Origin: Alphaproteobacteria bacterium
GTDB taxonomy: Bacteria; Pseudomonadota; Alphaproteobacteria; UBA8366
Direction: 5' to 3'
DNA length: 21,205 nt
NCBI GenBank assembly: GCA_029861675.1
Contig: JAOTYV010000047.1
Coordinates: 1-21,205, forward strand
Below, piece after piece: positions 1-7,544 of this stretch; positions within the stretch are counted from its first letter, which is position 1, and each line of letters opens with the position of its first letter. Made by a program: the position numbers and the translations under genes. The notes beneath the pieces are model-generated. The model had not been told where the DNA came from. It saw only the letters and a program-made list of their open reading frames with translations, and did no database searches.

Positions 1-9
1 TCCGGCGCT

Positions 10-50
10 CCTGACCGACTTCCGGTCTTCCCCCAACAGCGGACATGAAG
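10..50. repeat. degenerate intergenic repeat, copy 1
   Basis: The core at 17-46 (gacttccg, a pyrimidine-rich run, then agcggacat) resembles sequences near 10418, 10798 and 10887. The outer word tccggcg at 1-7 is followed after exactly 8 bases by cgacttccg at 16-24; the same two words with the same 8-base gap occur at 10871-10894. It looks like a member of a dispersed non-coding repeat. Its function is unknown, and the similarity is by eye only. Confidence 0.35.
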
Positions 51-143
51 TTGAAACGGCAGCGAGCCCGATTATGACCCGGAGCGGACCTTTTAAGTGA
101 TCTTCCTCAATGCAAATAGACCTTGTGAAATGCATAATGTGAT

Positions 144-386
144 ATGGGACGCCGAAGCCTCCGACAATTTGCAACGTGGCGCAGGGCACTATCACCGGTG
201 TTTTTACCGATTGTCAGTGGTTGCGCCAGTCAATTCCATGCACCCGAACTTTCCAAGACGTATGTAGCTACAATTTCGGCAATAGATCCGGAAATAAGAA
301 TATTGGTTGTAAAAGGACATCCTCCTGATGACCGGCTAACTGTCGGGATGCTGCCGGATGTGGCCTTAAAAGGAGAATCGAAATGA
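144..386 (+). CDS. small putative lipoprotein, unknown function
   Basis: An 80-residue protein of no recognised family. Its arginine-rich start (about residues 1-14) is followed by a short hydrophobic stretch and the sequence V-S-G-C near residue 27, which fits a lipobox, so it could be a small lipoprotein of the inner or outer membrane. The rest is polar and ends in a lysine-rich tail. No convincing ribosome binding site precedes the ATG, so the start or the gene itself is uncertain. Its stop overlaps the start of the next small gene as ATGA at 383-386, which suggests translational coupling. Confidence 0.35.
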   Translation: MGRRSLRQFATWRRALSPVFLPIVSGCASQFHAPELSKTYVATISAIDPEIRILVVKGHPPDDRLTVGMLPDVALKGESK

Positions 387-508
387 AACCGAATGCAATC
401 GGATATCCCGATTGGATCGTAAAGATGGCGTTCCCGTTGGCCTCTACGGCAGGCGTCGTCGGATCGGCGAGCAAGCATCTGCAGGAGCGGACCCATGGGC
501 ACGGTTGA
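383..508 (+). CDS. 41-residue hypothetical protein with a possible membrane segment
   Basis: A short gene starting at the ATG at 383, with a strong ribosome binding site (aggaga at 371-376). The product begins MKPNAIGYPDWIVKM and has a moderately hydrophobic centre (about residues 11-29) followed by a polar, histidine-containing tail. It overlaps the upstream gene by ATGA and the downstream one by 14 bases, so the three probably form one tightly packed transcript. I do not recognise the family. The good ribosome binding site is the main reason to believe it is translated. Confidence 0.4.
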   Translation: MKPNAIGYPDWIVKMAFPLASTAGVVGSASKHLQERTHGHG

Positions 509-725
509 GAGCCTGCACGGGACCACACCCGCCGAGATTTTTACTGACGGCCTGGAGAACGTGGAACAGATCGAGGCCGTGGCTCTTTCGGTGCTATGGC
601 GTGATGGGACCGTGACCAGCGGTTGGTCGAACGTGGACACGGCCCAACTGGCGTTGATGGTAATGGTTCTCAAAGAGAAGCTCCGCCGCGATAACTTGGC
701 GGGGCTAGTGGATATCGATCAATAA
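495..725 (+). CDS. 76-residue conserved-looking hypothetical protein
   Basis: A small acidic soluble protein beginning MGTVESLHGTTPAEIFTDGLE. The arrangement of a short variable start, an 'LSVLWRDGTVTSGWSN' middle and a helical C-terminus resembles small proteins found in alphaproteobacterial accessory regions and prophages, but I cannot name a family. It starts inside the end of the preceding small gene. Amino-acid composition looks protein-like. Its function is unknown. Confidence 0.5.
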   Translation: MGTVESLHGTTPAEIFTDGLENVEQIEAVALSVLWRDGTVTSGWSNVDTAQLALMVMVLKEKLRRDNLAGLVDIDQ

Positions 726-796
726 GATCGTGCTTCGGCATGGTGCAAATAAGACGTGAAGGTATTGACTCGTTTAATGTCCAGCCGGGTCGATCA

Positions 797-1375
797 GGTG
801 TCGCTACCGTCGCCGAATGCCCCCAATTTCCTTCAAGCGACATCGCTTTCCGCCTTTGATCATACGGCACGCGGTGTTCGTGCGGATCAATGGCGAGATG
901 CGCTATCTTTGGCGGGCCGTTTTCCACGAAGGCGAGGTGCTCGAGGTATTTGCCACGAAACGCCGGGATCGCAGGGCGGCGCTGAAGTTTCTCAAACGAA
1001 CGATGAAACGCTACGGCCGACCTTGGTCGATCGTGACAGACCGTCTTCGCTCATATGGCGCAGCGATGAAAGTGATCGAAAATATAGAACGTCAGGAATG
1101 CGGGCGTCGGCTCAATAACCGGGCGGAAAACTCACACCAGCCGTTCCGGCGACGAGAAGGGGCGACGTCGAAATTCCGAGACATCAAGACGCTTCAGAAG
1201 TTCGCTTCGGCCCATGCCTCGATCCACAACCACTTCAACCTCGACCGTCACCTCAGTCCCCGCGAAACCTTCAAGAAAAACCACTCAGCCGCGCTGTCCG
1301 AGTGGCGTCAGCTGGCGGCCTAAAAACGCCGTCGCCCCGCATTTTGGAGACTGCTTCACATTAGCCTGAGACACC
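797..1375 (+). mobile_element. IS6-family insertion sequence, internally deleted
   Basis: The element carries an IS6-family transposase gene with a deleted centre. The right end is plausibly at 1375, where the reverse complement begins GGTGTCTCAGG; the left side has the matching six bases GGTGTC at 797-802 but little further similarity, so the left boundary is weak. The flanking 8 bases (gtcgatca on the left, accatcag on the right) do not match, so no target duplication is seen and one end may have been rearranged. The sequence just outside the right end is the truncated start of another gene. Confidence 0.5.
817..1323 (+). pseudogene. IS6-family transposase with in-frame internal deletion
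   Basis: The 168-residue reading frame begins with the family's usual N-terminus (MPPISFKRHRFPP..IRHAV, residues 1-20) and then jumps directly to VFVRINGEMRYLWRAV. A normal member has about 60-70 residues in between, holding the helix-turn-helix and the HLDE motif with the first catalytic aspartate. The second aspartate (IVTDRLRSYGAA) and the glutamate (NNRAENSHQP) are present, and the C-terminus is intact. The junction lies near 871-879 and keeps the frame. Without the first catalytic residue and the DNA-binding region the protein should be inactive for transposition. Confidence 0.8.
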
Positions 1376-1449
1376 ACCATCAGTGGGGTCGACGGGTCGA
1401 TATCGACATCGCGGCTCTCGTCGTTGATACTCAGGTCGATCTTGGTCAT
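1376..1449 (-). pseudogene. N-terminal remnant of a (2Fe-2S)-binding oxidoreductase subunit (IorA/XdhC-type small subunit)
   Basis: Reading the reverse strand from the ATG at 1449 gives MTKIDLSINDESRDVDIDPS followed by TPLMV, then the frame runs into the IS6 end. This is the ferredoxin-like N-terminus of the small (2Fe-2S) subunits of xanthine dehydrogenase-type molybdenum hydroxylases such as isoquinoline 1-oxidoreductase alpha. The cysteine motifs that bind the clusters would follow but are absent. The sequence on the far side of the element (below 797) does not continue the gene, so the remainder was deleted or moved. Confidence 0.6.
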
Positions 1450-1507
1450 CTTAAAAAAAATCCTGCCAGAACAAGTATACGGCGTCGAGCTTTACAGAGA
1501 GGACGCG

Positions 1508-2287
1508 ATGATTCTCAAAGACAAGGTTGTCCTGGTAACAGGATCCGGCGCCGGAATTGGCAAGGCAATCACCCTCGCCATGGCGGAAGCCGGCGCACAG
1601 ATCGTGTCGGCGGATATCGACGGCGATGCCGCCCGAAAATGCGCGGAAGAAGCCGCAGAGTTCCAGACGAAAACACTAGCCCTGCAAACAGATGTCGGGA
1701 ATGTCGACGAGATCGACGCGATGGTCGAGACCGCCGTCGGCGAATTCGGCCGCCTCGACGTCATCGTGAACAACGCGGGCGTCACGCGCCGCGCCTATGT
1801 CATGGACCTCACCGAGGAGGATTGGGACCGCATTCATCGCGTCAATGCAAAAGGCGTGTTCTTCTGTCTGCAACGCGCGGCGCGCACGATGATCGAGCAG
1901 GGCAGCGGCCGTATCATCAATCTCGCGTCGATCGCCGGGCGCGGCTATGTTGGCACGTCGAACGCTGCCTACGCGGCGAGCAAGGGCGCGGTCATTGCAT
2001 TGACGAAGACGGCCGCACAGCAATTGGGCCCACACAACATCAACGTGAACGCCATCTGCCCCGGTGTCACCCGGACGCCGCTGAGCGACCGGAACCTGGA
2101 GGTTCGGGCTCAGGAACAGGGCGTCAGCATCGAGGAAGCGCTGGAAAATCATCTCAAGCCGATCCCGATCGGCCGCGCCAACCTGCCGGAGGATATTGCC
2201 GCGATGGCCGTTTTCCTAGCGTCGCCCGGCGCCCGCAACATCACGGGCCAGGCCTACAACGTCGACGGCGGGTTGATACCAAGTTAG
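1508..2287 (+). CDS. SDR-family NAD(P)-dependent oxidoreductase
   Basis: A classical short-chain dehydrogenase of 259 residues, oxidising or reducing an unidentified alcohol/ketone. It shows the cofactor motif TGSGAGIG (11-18), an aspartate at 36 at the end of the second strand that favours NAD(H), NNAG (88-91), the catalytic asparagine N113, serine S141 and the Y155-x-x-x-K159 pair. The C-terminal NITGQAYNVDGG segment is also typical. The start at 1508 is chosen because agagagg lies just upstream and the Rossmann motif then begins at the usual distance. It is followed by an MDR oxidoreductase in the same direction, likely co-transcribed. Confidence 0.93.
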   Translation: MILKDKVVLVTGSGAGIGKAITLAMAEAGAQIVSADIDGDAARKCAEEAAEFQTKTLALQTDVGNVDEIDAMVETAVGEFGRLDVIVNNAGVTRRAYVMDLTEEDWDRIHRVNAKGVFFCLQRAARTMIEQGSGRIINLASIAGRGYVGTSNAAYAASKGAVIALTKTAAQQLGPHNINVNAICPGVTRTPLSDRNLEVRAQEQGVSIEEALENHLKPIPIGRANLPEDIAAMAVFLASPGARNITGQAYNVDGGLIPS

Positions 2288-2378
2288 GCGGCGCCACCAC
2301 CCCGGCCGAATGCAGCGAGATATCTGTTCATCGGTCGCTCGGGTCGATGTTGGAAATAGAACCAGGAAGATTGGAAAC

Positions 2379-3314
2379 ATGCGCGCAGTGCTGGTTGATC
2401 CGGAATCATCCGGCCATCTCGCAATAAGCGAGGCCCCGGATCCTGTCCCCCTATCCAACCAGGCCCTCGTCCAGGTGAAGGCGGTTTCGCTCAATCTGGG
2501 CGAAGTCAGGCGGGCGCGGCGCAGCGAACCCGGAACGCATCTCGGTTGGGACCTTGCAGGAACCGTTCTTGAACCCGCCGCCGACGGCTCGGGTCCGCCA
2601 GCCGGCAGCCGAATCGTCGGCCTTGTACGGTCCGGATCCTGGGCCGATCGCGCAGCGGTGGAGACGAGGCAGATGGCGGTGCTGCCCGACGGCGTCACAT
2701 TCGCGCTGGCGGCGGCGCTTCCAGTCGCGGGTCTGACGGCGCTCTACGCGTTGGAACAGGGTGGCCAGCTCCTTGGCCGTCGGGTTCTGGTCACCGGCGC
2801 GTCCGGCGGCGTCGGCCTGTTTGGAATACAGCTTGCGAGACTGTCCGGCGCCACGGTCGTCGCGTTGATTCGACGCGAAGAACACCGGAACCTGATTCTG
2901 CAGGCGGGCGCCGATCAGGTCGTTGTCGGTGATCGAGCGACCGAGGCGGGAGCGTATGGGCCCTATCACTGCATTCTCGACTCGGTCGGTGGCCAGGTTC
3001 TCGCGGACTGCATGCACCTAGTCGCTAAAGGCGGTGTCGTCGTGAACTTCGGCGTGTCCGCTGGCGAACAGGCGACCATCGACGTGGGCGATTTCTTCCG
3101 AATTGGCCGGGCGCGTTATTACGGGCTCTATCTATTTACTGAGTTCGGCCGGCGGTCGGCCACGGACGGGCTGGGCGTGCTCGCCGACCTCATCGCCGCC
3201 GGCCGACTCCACGTTACGATCAACGCGGAGGGCGGCCTCGCTGAACTCGGGATGCAGGCGGAACGGCTATTCAATCGAGAGATTGCCGGAAAGGCTGTCA
3301 TTCACGTCGATTAA
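2379..3314 (+). CDS. zinc-free MDR / quinone oxidoreductase-like protein
   Basis: A 311-residue medium-chain dehydrogenase/reductase. The N-terminal GroES-like half contains GWDLAGTVLE (57-66), and the Rossmann half contains VLVTGASGGVG (136-146), which binds NADP(H). The cysteine and histidine residues that hold zinc in alcohol dehydrogenases are not present, so it belongs to the quinone oxidoreductase/enoyl reductase branch. The start at 2379 has aggaaga eight bases upstream. It lies 91 bases behind a short-chain dehydrogenase and converges with the PrpD-like gene. Substrate is unknown. Confidence 0.9.
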   Translation: MRAVLVDPESSGHLAISEAPDPVPLSNQALVQVKAVSLNLGEVRRARRSEPGTHLGWDLAGTVLEPAADGSGPPAGSRIVGLVRSGSWADRAAVETRQMAVLPDGVTFALAAALPVAGLTALYALEQGGQLLGRRVLVTGASGGVGLFGIQLARLSGATVVALIRREEHRNLILQAGADQVVVGDRATEAGAYGPYHCILDSVGGQVLADCMHLVAKGGVVVNFGVSAGEQATIDVGDFFRIGRARYYGLYLFTEFGRRSATDGLGVLADLIAAGRLHVTINAEGGLAELGMQAERLFNREIAGKAVIHVD

Positions 3315-3364
3315 CTTCGTATTGCAGCGCGCACCAAGGATGACACTGTCCGTACCGGGCCTGT

Positions 3365-4771
3365 TCATGTCGGCGCCGAAGACCCATCCGGCGTGCTGGC
3401 CTCGAACAGTTCCGCCAGAGTACGATTGCGAAAATCCAGCGTCAGATCGATAAGCCGCTGCTGGCAGGCCGGGGAAAGAACCGCACCCGAAAGGTTCCGG
3501 AACTTTCGGGCAATGTCCTCGTCGGTCATCGGGTTGCGGGGGTCGCCCTTCGGGAAGGGCGCTTCTTCGCTCAGGACCGTGCCGTCCCGTAACGTCACGC
3601 TGATGCGGGTCGGACGATTGCCGGGGAAACCCGCATCCATCGCCGGATCGTGCACGCATGTCACCTTTTCCAGCATCGCCTTTACGTCCGGGTCTTCCCA
3701 GCGCCGCGCATCGAGCTGGCGGAGATTGTATTCGCCGTCGACCAGTGAGACCGCCACACAGTAGGGCAGGCTGTGGTCTGCCGTCTCGCGCGCGTTGATC
3801 TCGTAGCGGGACACGCCGCCCATCCCGTGCACCATGTCCTCGATCAGCCAGCCGAAGGCGGCAACCTCGACGGCACTTATGTTTTCAGCGGATACGTCGC
3901 GGCGCAGCGCCAGGGCCGCGTCGATTGCGCTGTGGATCACGTAGGCGGCGGGATACTGCTTGAGGCAGGTACGGGGCAGCCGCCACGCCTCGACCGGCGC
4001 GGTGAGGACATCCCAGTCGCATTCGCCGAGAACAAGCCGGGAAAGACCCCGCTGGCCCTCGAAGATGTCGAGCGGGCCCGTGACGCCGCTCGCCGCAAGA
4101 TAGGCCGCTTCGATGCCGCGCGTGACGGCAAGTCCGGCGCTCGCCGCCTTCATCATGGAAATCTGGCCCACGCGGACCTGGCCGGGCACCGGATAACTCG
4201 CGCCGATGGCCAGCGCATGGGCAAGCGGTTCCGGATCGAGACGCAGCAGCACCCCGGTGGCCGCCGCACTGGCCAGTGTAACGAAGGTCGTATGATCCCA
4301 GCCAGAGGTCTTGAAAAACGAGACCTTGGTGAGCTCGGTCGTCCGCATCTGCACTTCATAGGCGATGAGGATCGCCCTGATCACTTCCGCGGCCGTCGCA
4401 TTCGTCACGTCGGCGACCGCAAGGCATGCGCCAATATTGTCACTCGGATGGGCGGGATCGCGGGCCCAGTCGCAGTCGTTCATATCGACATGACGCGCCA
4501 TCGTGCTATTGCAGAGCGCCGCGCCGAGGACCGAACTCGTTTCCCCCGTCCCCAGGATATGGGCCTTCGGTCCGCCGCCGATCTGTTGTGCCCATTTTCG
4601 CGTGGCCCTTACCGGCGGCGCATCCACCGCGGCCATCGCGCAGGCGAGCGTATCGAGGAGGATCCTCTCGACCGCATGGAGATCCTGATCGTCGGTTTCC
4701 TCTTTCTGGGCGGCCGAATACGCCATCCGTGCAAGGCGCATCGCGACGGGAGATTCACTTACTGTGCTCAT
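3365..4771 (-). CDS. MmgE/PrpD family protein (2-methylcitrate dehydratase-like)
   Basis: A 468-residue protein of the MmgE/PrpD fold, whose studied members are 2-methylcitrate dehydratase and cis-aconitate decarboxylase. Visible marks are HVDMNDCD (94-101), HPSDN (108-112), GWDHT, and RETADHSLPY in the C-terminal half, all typical of the family and its active-site cleft. Full length for the family. It is not accompanied by prpB or prpC, so it probably acts on another hydroxy acid or lactone in the local catabolic cluster. It is transcribed divergently from the next dehydrogenase gene, with a shared 167-bp control region. The ribosome binding site is weak. Confidence 0.9.
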   Translation of the reverse strand: MSTVSESPVAMRLARMAYSAAQKEETDDQDLHAVERILLDTLACAMAAVDAPPVRATRKWAQQIGGGPKAHILGTGETSSVLGAALCNSTMARHVDMNDCDWARDPAHPSDNIGACLAVADVTNATAAEVIRAILIAYEVQMRTTELTKVSFFKTSGWDHTTFVTLASAAATGVLLRLDPEPLAHALAIGASYPVPGQVRVGQISMMKAASAGLAVTRGIEAAYLAASGVTGPLDIFEGQRGLSRLVLGECDWDVLTAPVEAWRLPRTCLKQYPAAYVIHSAIDAALALRRDVSAENISAVEVAAFGWLIEDMVHGMGGVSRYEINARETADHSLPYCVAVSLVDGEYNLRQLDARRWEDPDVKAMLEKVTCVHDPAMDAGFPGNRPTRISVTLRDGTVLSEEAPFPKGDPRNPMTDEDIARKFRNLSGAVLSPACQQRLIDLTLDFRNRTLAELFEASTPDGSSAPT

Positions 4772-4938
4772 AATCGCCCGGACTCCAACCTGTTTACGTC
4801 GAATTATTATTCATGGTTCCGGCAAGGCTACCAATCGCCGCGTCGGTGCGCATCCATTCTCTTAACCCGACCCGCCGCCAAGGTTGATACCGGCGCGGGC
4901 AAGAGCGAGTATTTTGCCAGTCAACAGGGAGACGGCAG
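4772..4938. promoter_or_regulatory. divergent intergenic control region
   Basis: This 167-bp gap separates two divergent genes and must hold the promoters for both. It contains an AT-rich patch at 4797-4814, unusual for the surrounding GC-rich DNA. A ribosome binding site (agggag near 4926-4931) serves the forward gene. No operator could be defined with confidence. Confidence 0.35.
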
Positions 4939-5718
4939 ATGCGACTGGAAGGAAAAATCGGCATCGTCACGGCCGCCGGGTCGGGAATGGGACGCGCGGG
5001 CGCGCTGCGCTTCGCGAAGGAAGGCGCAATGGTGGGCGTGGTGGATATAGATGCGCCCGCGGTCGAGCGGGTGGTGCGCGAGATCACCGACAATGGCGGG
5101 CGCGCGAAAGGGATCGTCGCCGACCTGACCAAGGACAGCGACAGCCGGGGCATGATCGAGGAAACCGCGGACGAATTCGGCGGGCTGGATTTCATCTGGA
5201 ACCATGTTGGCCATCCGGGCCCGGCCAAAGTCGAAGGCGTCGACATGGCCGATTTCGATCTCGCGATCATTCTGAACCTGCGGACACTGGTGGTGGCTAC
5301 CGACTCCGCCATTCCCCTGCTGCGCGCGCGCGGCGGCGGGAGCCTGCTCTATACGGCCTCGACGTCCGGCATCCGCGGGTCGCTGAAGAGCCCGATTTAT
5401 TCGATGGCCAAATTCGGCGTGGTCGGTTTCGCCAAGGCGCTGGCCAAGCGGCTGGGCGGCGAAAACATCCGCGTGAATGTAGTATGCCCGGGCACGACCG
5501 ATACGCCGATGCTGCGGACCTTCACCGCGCGACCGGACCAGGAAGGCACGCAGGGCCAGGATGTCGAGGAACTGATCCGCGCCAGAGGGCCCGGGATCAC
5601 CATCGGCCGCAAGGCCCAACCCGAGGAAATCGCCAACGCGGCCCTGTTCCTGATCTCCGACGAGGCCTCTTATATTACCGGGGCGTCGCTGGCGGTGGAC
5701 GGAGGAACGACGGCATGA
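4939..5718 (+). CDS. SDR-family oxidoreductase with altered NNAG motif
   Basis: A 259-residue short-chain dehydrogenase. The cofactor motif is TAAGSGMG (11-18), aspartate D36 suggests NAD(H), and the active site has S141 and Y154-x-x-x-K158. The usual NNAG is replaced by WNHVG (87-91), a change in the strand that stabilises the central sheet. The C-terminal YITGASLAVDGG segment is normal. The start is supported by agggagac upstream. It precedes an alpha/beta hydrolase by 67 bases, probably in one transcript. Its substrate is unknown. Confidence 0.9.
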   Translation: MRLEGKIGIVTAAGSGMGRAGALRFAKEGAMVGVVDIDAPAVERVVREITDNGGRAKGIVADLTKDSDSRGMIEETADEFGGLDFIWNHVGHPGPAKVEGVDMADFDLAIILNLRTLVVATDSAIPLLRARGGGSLLYTASTSGIRGSLKSPIYSMAKFGVVGFAKALAKRLGGENIRVNVVCPGTTDTPMLRTFTARPDQEGTQGQDVEELIRARGPGITIGRKAQPEEIANAALFLISDEASYITGASLAVDGGTTA

Positions 5719-5785
5719 CCCGCGGACCGGCGGTGAATACAGTCCGGTGCTGAGTTTTCTACTCATCCATAAATGGAGCTGTCCA

Positions 5786-6574
5786 ATGCCGACTCTAGCC
5801 GTCACGCCCGCTGCTGAAATCAACTACGTGATCGATGATTTCACCGATCCTTGGACAGAACCGGAAACGGTCCTGCTGGTTCACGGCCTTGCCGAATCCG
5901 CCGAGGCCTGGCGGGCCTGGGTGCCGCATCTAGCGCGGCGCTGGCGGGTCATCCGCATCGACCAGAGAGGCTTCGGCAAATCGACGCCGATGGAGGAGGA
6001 TTTCCCCTGGAGCGTCGATACGCTCGCGGGCGATCTTGCCGCGGTTATCGAGCGACTCGCGCCGGCGGGCGTTCATCTCGTCGCGGCGAAAGTGGCAGGG
6101 CCGGTAGCCGTGCGGGCAACCAGTACCCGGCCGGAGTTGGTTCGCTCGCTGACCCTGGTGGGCACGCCGATGATCGGTCCGACCCAGCCGGACTGGCTCG
6201 ACCAGGTCGAGCACGAGGACGTAGCCGCCTGGGCAAGGGCGACGATGGATGCGCGGCTCGAGGGGATGAGCCGGGCGGCGAAGGACTGGTGGATCGACAT
6301 GATGGCGGCCACGCCACGCTCATCCATGCTGGGCTTTCTCCGGTACGTTTCCAGCATCGACGTTCGCGGCGACCTGCCGCAGATAAAATGCCCGACTTTG
6401 GTGATCTCCTCGGACAGTCCGCGTCGGCCCATCGACAGTGTCATCGCCTGGCAGAAACAGATTTCGGACTCGCAACTCGTGACAGTGGAAGGGTCGGGCT
6501 ATCACGCCGCCGCAACACAGGCGGATGTCTGCGCCGAGGCGACCGCCACATTCATCGCCGCGCGTCACGGCTGA
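5786..6574 (+). CDS. alpha/beta hydrolase-fold protein with lysine at the nucleophile position
   Basis: A 262-residue alpha/beta hydrolase-fold protein. The oxyanion loop VHGLAESAEAW (32-42), DQRGFGKS (59-66) and the late catalytic histidine H240 (GSGYHAA) are clear, and an aspartate at 210 could be the acid. At the nucleophile elbow, where a G-x-S-x-G motif is expected, the sequence is AAKVAG (100-105), with lysine 102 in the serine position. It may therefore be a non-hydrolytic or lyase-like member rather than an esterase. The ATG at 5786 has ggag at 5774-5777; an earlier start at 5747 is less likely. It converges with the next gene. Confidence 0.88.
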   Translation: MPTLAVTPAAEINYVIDDFTDPWTEPETVLLVHGLAESAEAWRAWVPHLARRWRVIRIDQRGFGKSTPMEEDFPWSVDTLAGDLAAVIERLAPAGVHLVAAKVAGPVAVRATSTRPELVRSLTLVGTPMIGPTQPDWLDQVEHEDVAAWARATMDARLEGMSRAAKDWWIDMMAATPRSSMLGFLRYVSSIDVRGDLPQIKCPTLVISSDSPRRPIDSVIAWQKQISDSQLVTVEGSGYHAAATQADVCAEATATFIAARHG

Positions 6575-6680
6575 CGGCGTTCAGGCTCCCATGCGTTCGC
6601 GTTCCCGCACGTTGCTCTTGCAGAGCGCCCAGATGCGCAAGTGGGGCCCACGGCGGTGCCGGAGCAATCGCGGGCGCGCA

Positions 6681-7301
6681 TTATTTCGGTAGTTCGACCC
6701 GCTCCAGGATCATGTGCAAGGTGCGCAGCCGGTGTCGGTGGATGCGGCGGAGCCACGGTGTCTGGTTCGCCTTGTACCAGCTGCGGTGCTTATACACCTC
6801 GGGAGATTCCAGGTGGTAAACCGCCACATATCGCGGCAGGCCGCTGGTCGCGTGGAAGCGGCGCGCCGACAACATGCCGGGCACGGCGTCCATCAGTGGC
6901 ATATGTTCTTCGTTGTACCACTCGTTGAATTCGTCCTCTATCACCGGGTCCACTTCCATCGACGAGATGCAAAGACCACCGGCCTCGTCTGGCGAGGGCC
7001 GGTCGCCGGGGCGAATCTGCTCCAGCACCCATTCATGCGCCGGTGGCGTCGGGCAGGACGACCACAGACTTCGCGGCAGCACCGCCATTTCGGCATAGGG
7101 CGCTTCAATCAAGATCACACCGCGATTCGGATGCCTGGTGGAAGGCGCGCGGGAATCGCGGTCGGTGACGCCGCCGATGAAGGCCTGCACCATCGGCTCA
7201 ACCCCGCCAGATGTTTCGGGAAACCGGAAGGCGAGCGCCCCCGCCGCCGGCACAAAGGTTCCGATCCGCATCCCCAGCCGGGTTTCCATATCCACGAGCA
7301 T
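6681..7301 (-). CDS. EthD-like / DUF4286-like dimeric alpha-beta barrel protein
   Basis: A 206-residue protein. The C-terminal half (about 115-206) has the pattern EFNEWYNEEHMPLMDAVPG followed by RRFHA and YVAVYHLESPEV, typical of the dimeric alpha-beta barrel proteins annotated as DUF4286 or EthD-like and often found beside ring- and steroid-degradation genes. The N-terminal half looks like a degenerate copy of the same fold. Biochemical role is unknown; small enzymes or binding proteins are known in the superfamily. The ATG at 7301 has gaggg six bases upstream. It sits downstream of the aldolase gene on the same strand, separated by 243 bp. Confidence 0.75.
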   Translation of the reverse strand: MLVDMETRLGMRIGTFVPAAGALAFRFPETSGGVEPMVQAFIGGVTDRDSRAPSTRHPNRGVILIEAPYAEMAVLPRSLWSSCPTPPAHEWVLEQIRPGDRPSPDEAGGLCISSMEVDPVIEDEFNEWYNEEHMPLMDAVPGMLSARRFHATSGLPRYVAVYHLESPEVYKHRSWYKANQTPWLRRIHRHRLRTLHMILERVELPK

Positions 7302-7544
7302 GTCTATCCCTCACACTGTTCGATTTGCCCTGACGGGCGTAACGCGGTTCCCGCCGTTGGCGGAACTCGAAGCCCGGATAGAAATGGAAAAATCCTGATT
7401 CTGTACCGGAAGGCTGTTTCCGATCAGCGTTCCGAATACGATCATGTGGTGACCCAGTATTGCCGTAGTACCGCCGGCACCGATCGAAATTCGAGAAGGG
7501 TGGCCAAATCGTCCTCTATTTCAAACGAGGCGGCGTGCCGCGGC

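Noticed and set aside
789..1383. 8-bp target-site duplication around the first IS6 element
   Set aside because: The flanking octamers gtcgatca and accatcag do not match, so no duplication can be claimed.
1639..2427. Forward frame of 262 codons inside the first SDR
   Set aside because: It is an arginine-rich out-of-frame shadow of a clear dehydrogenase.
3773..5050. Long forward-strand open frame of 425 codons
   Set aside because: It lies opposite the MmgE/PrpD gene and overlaps the next SDR; its composition is that of an antisense frame in GC-rich DNA and it shows no family motif.
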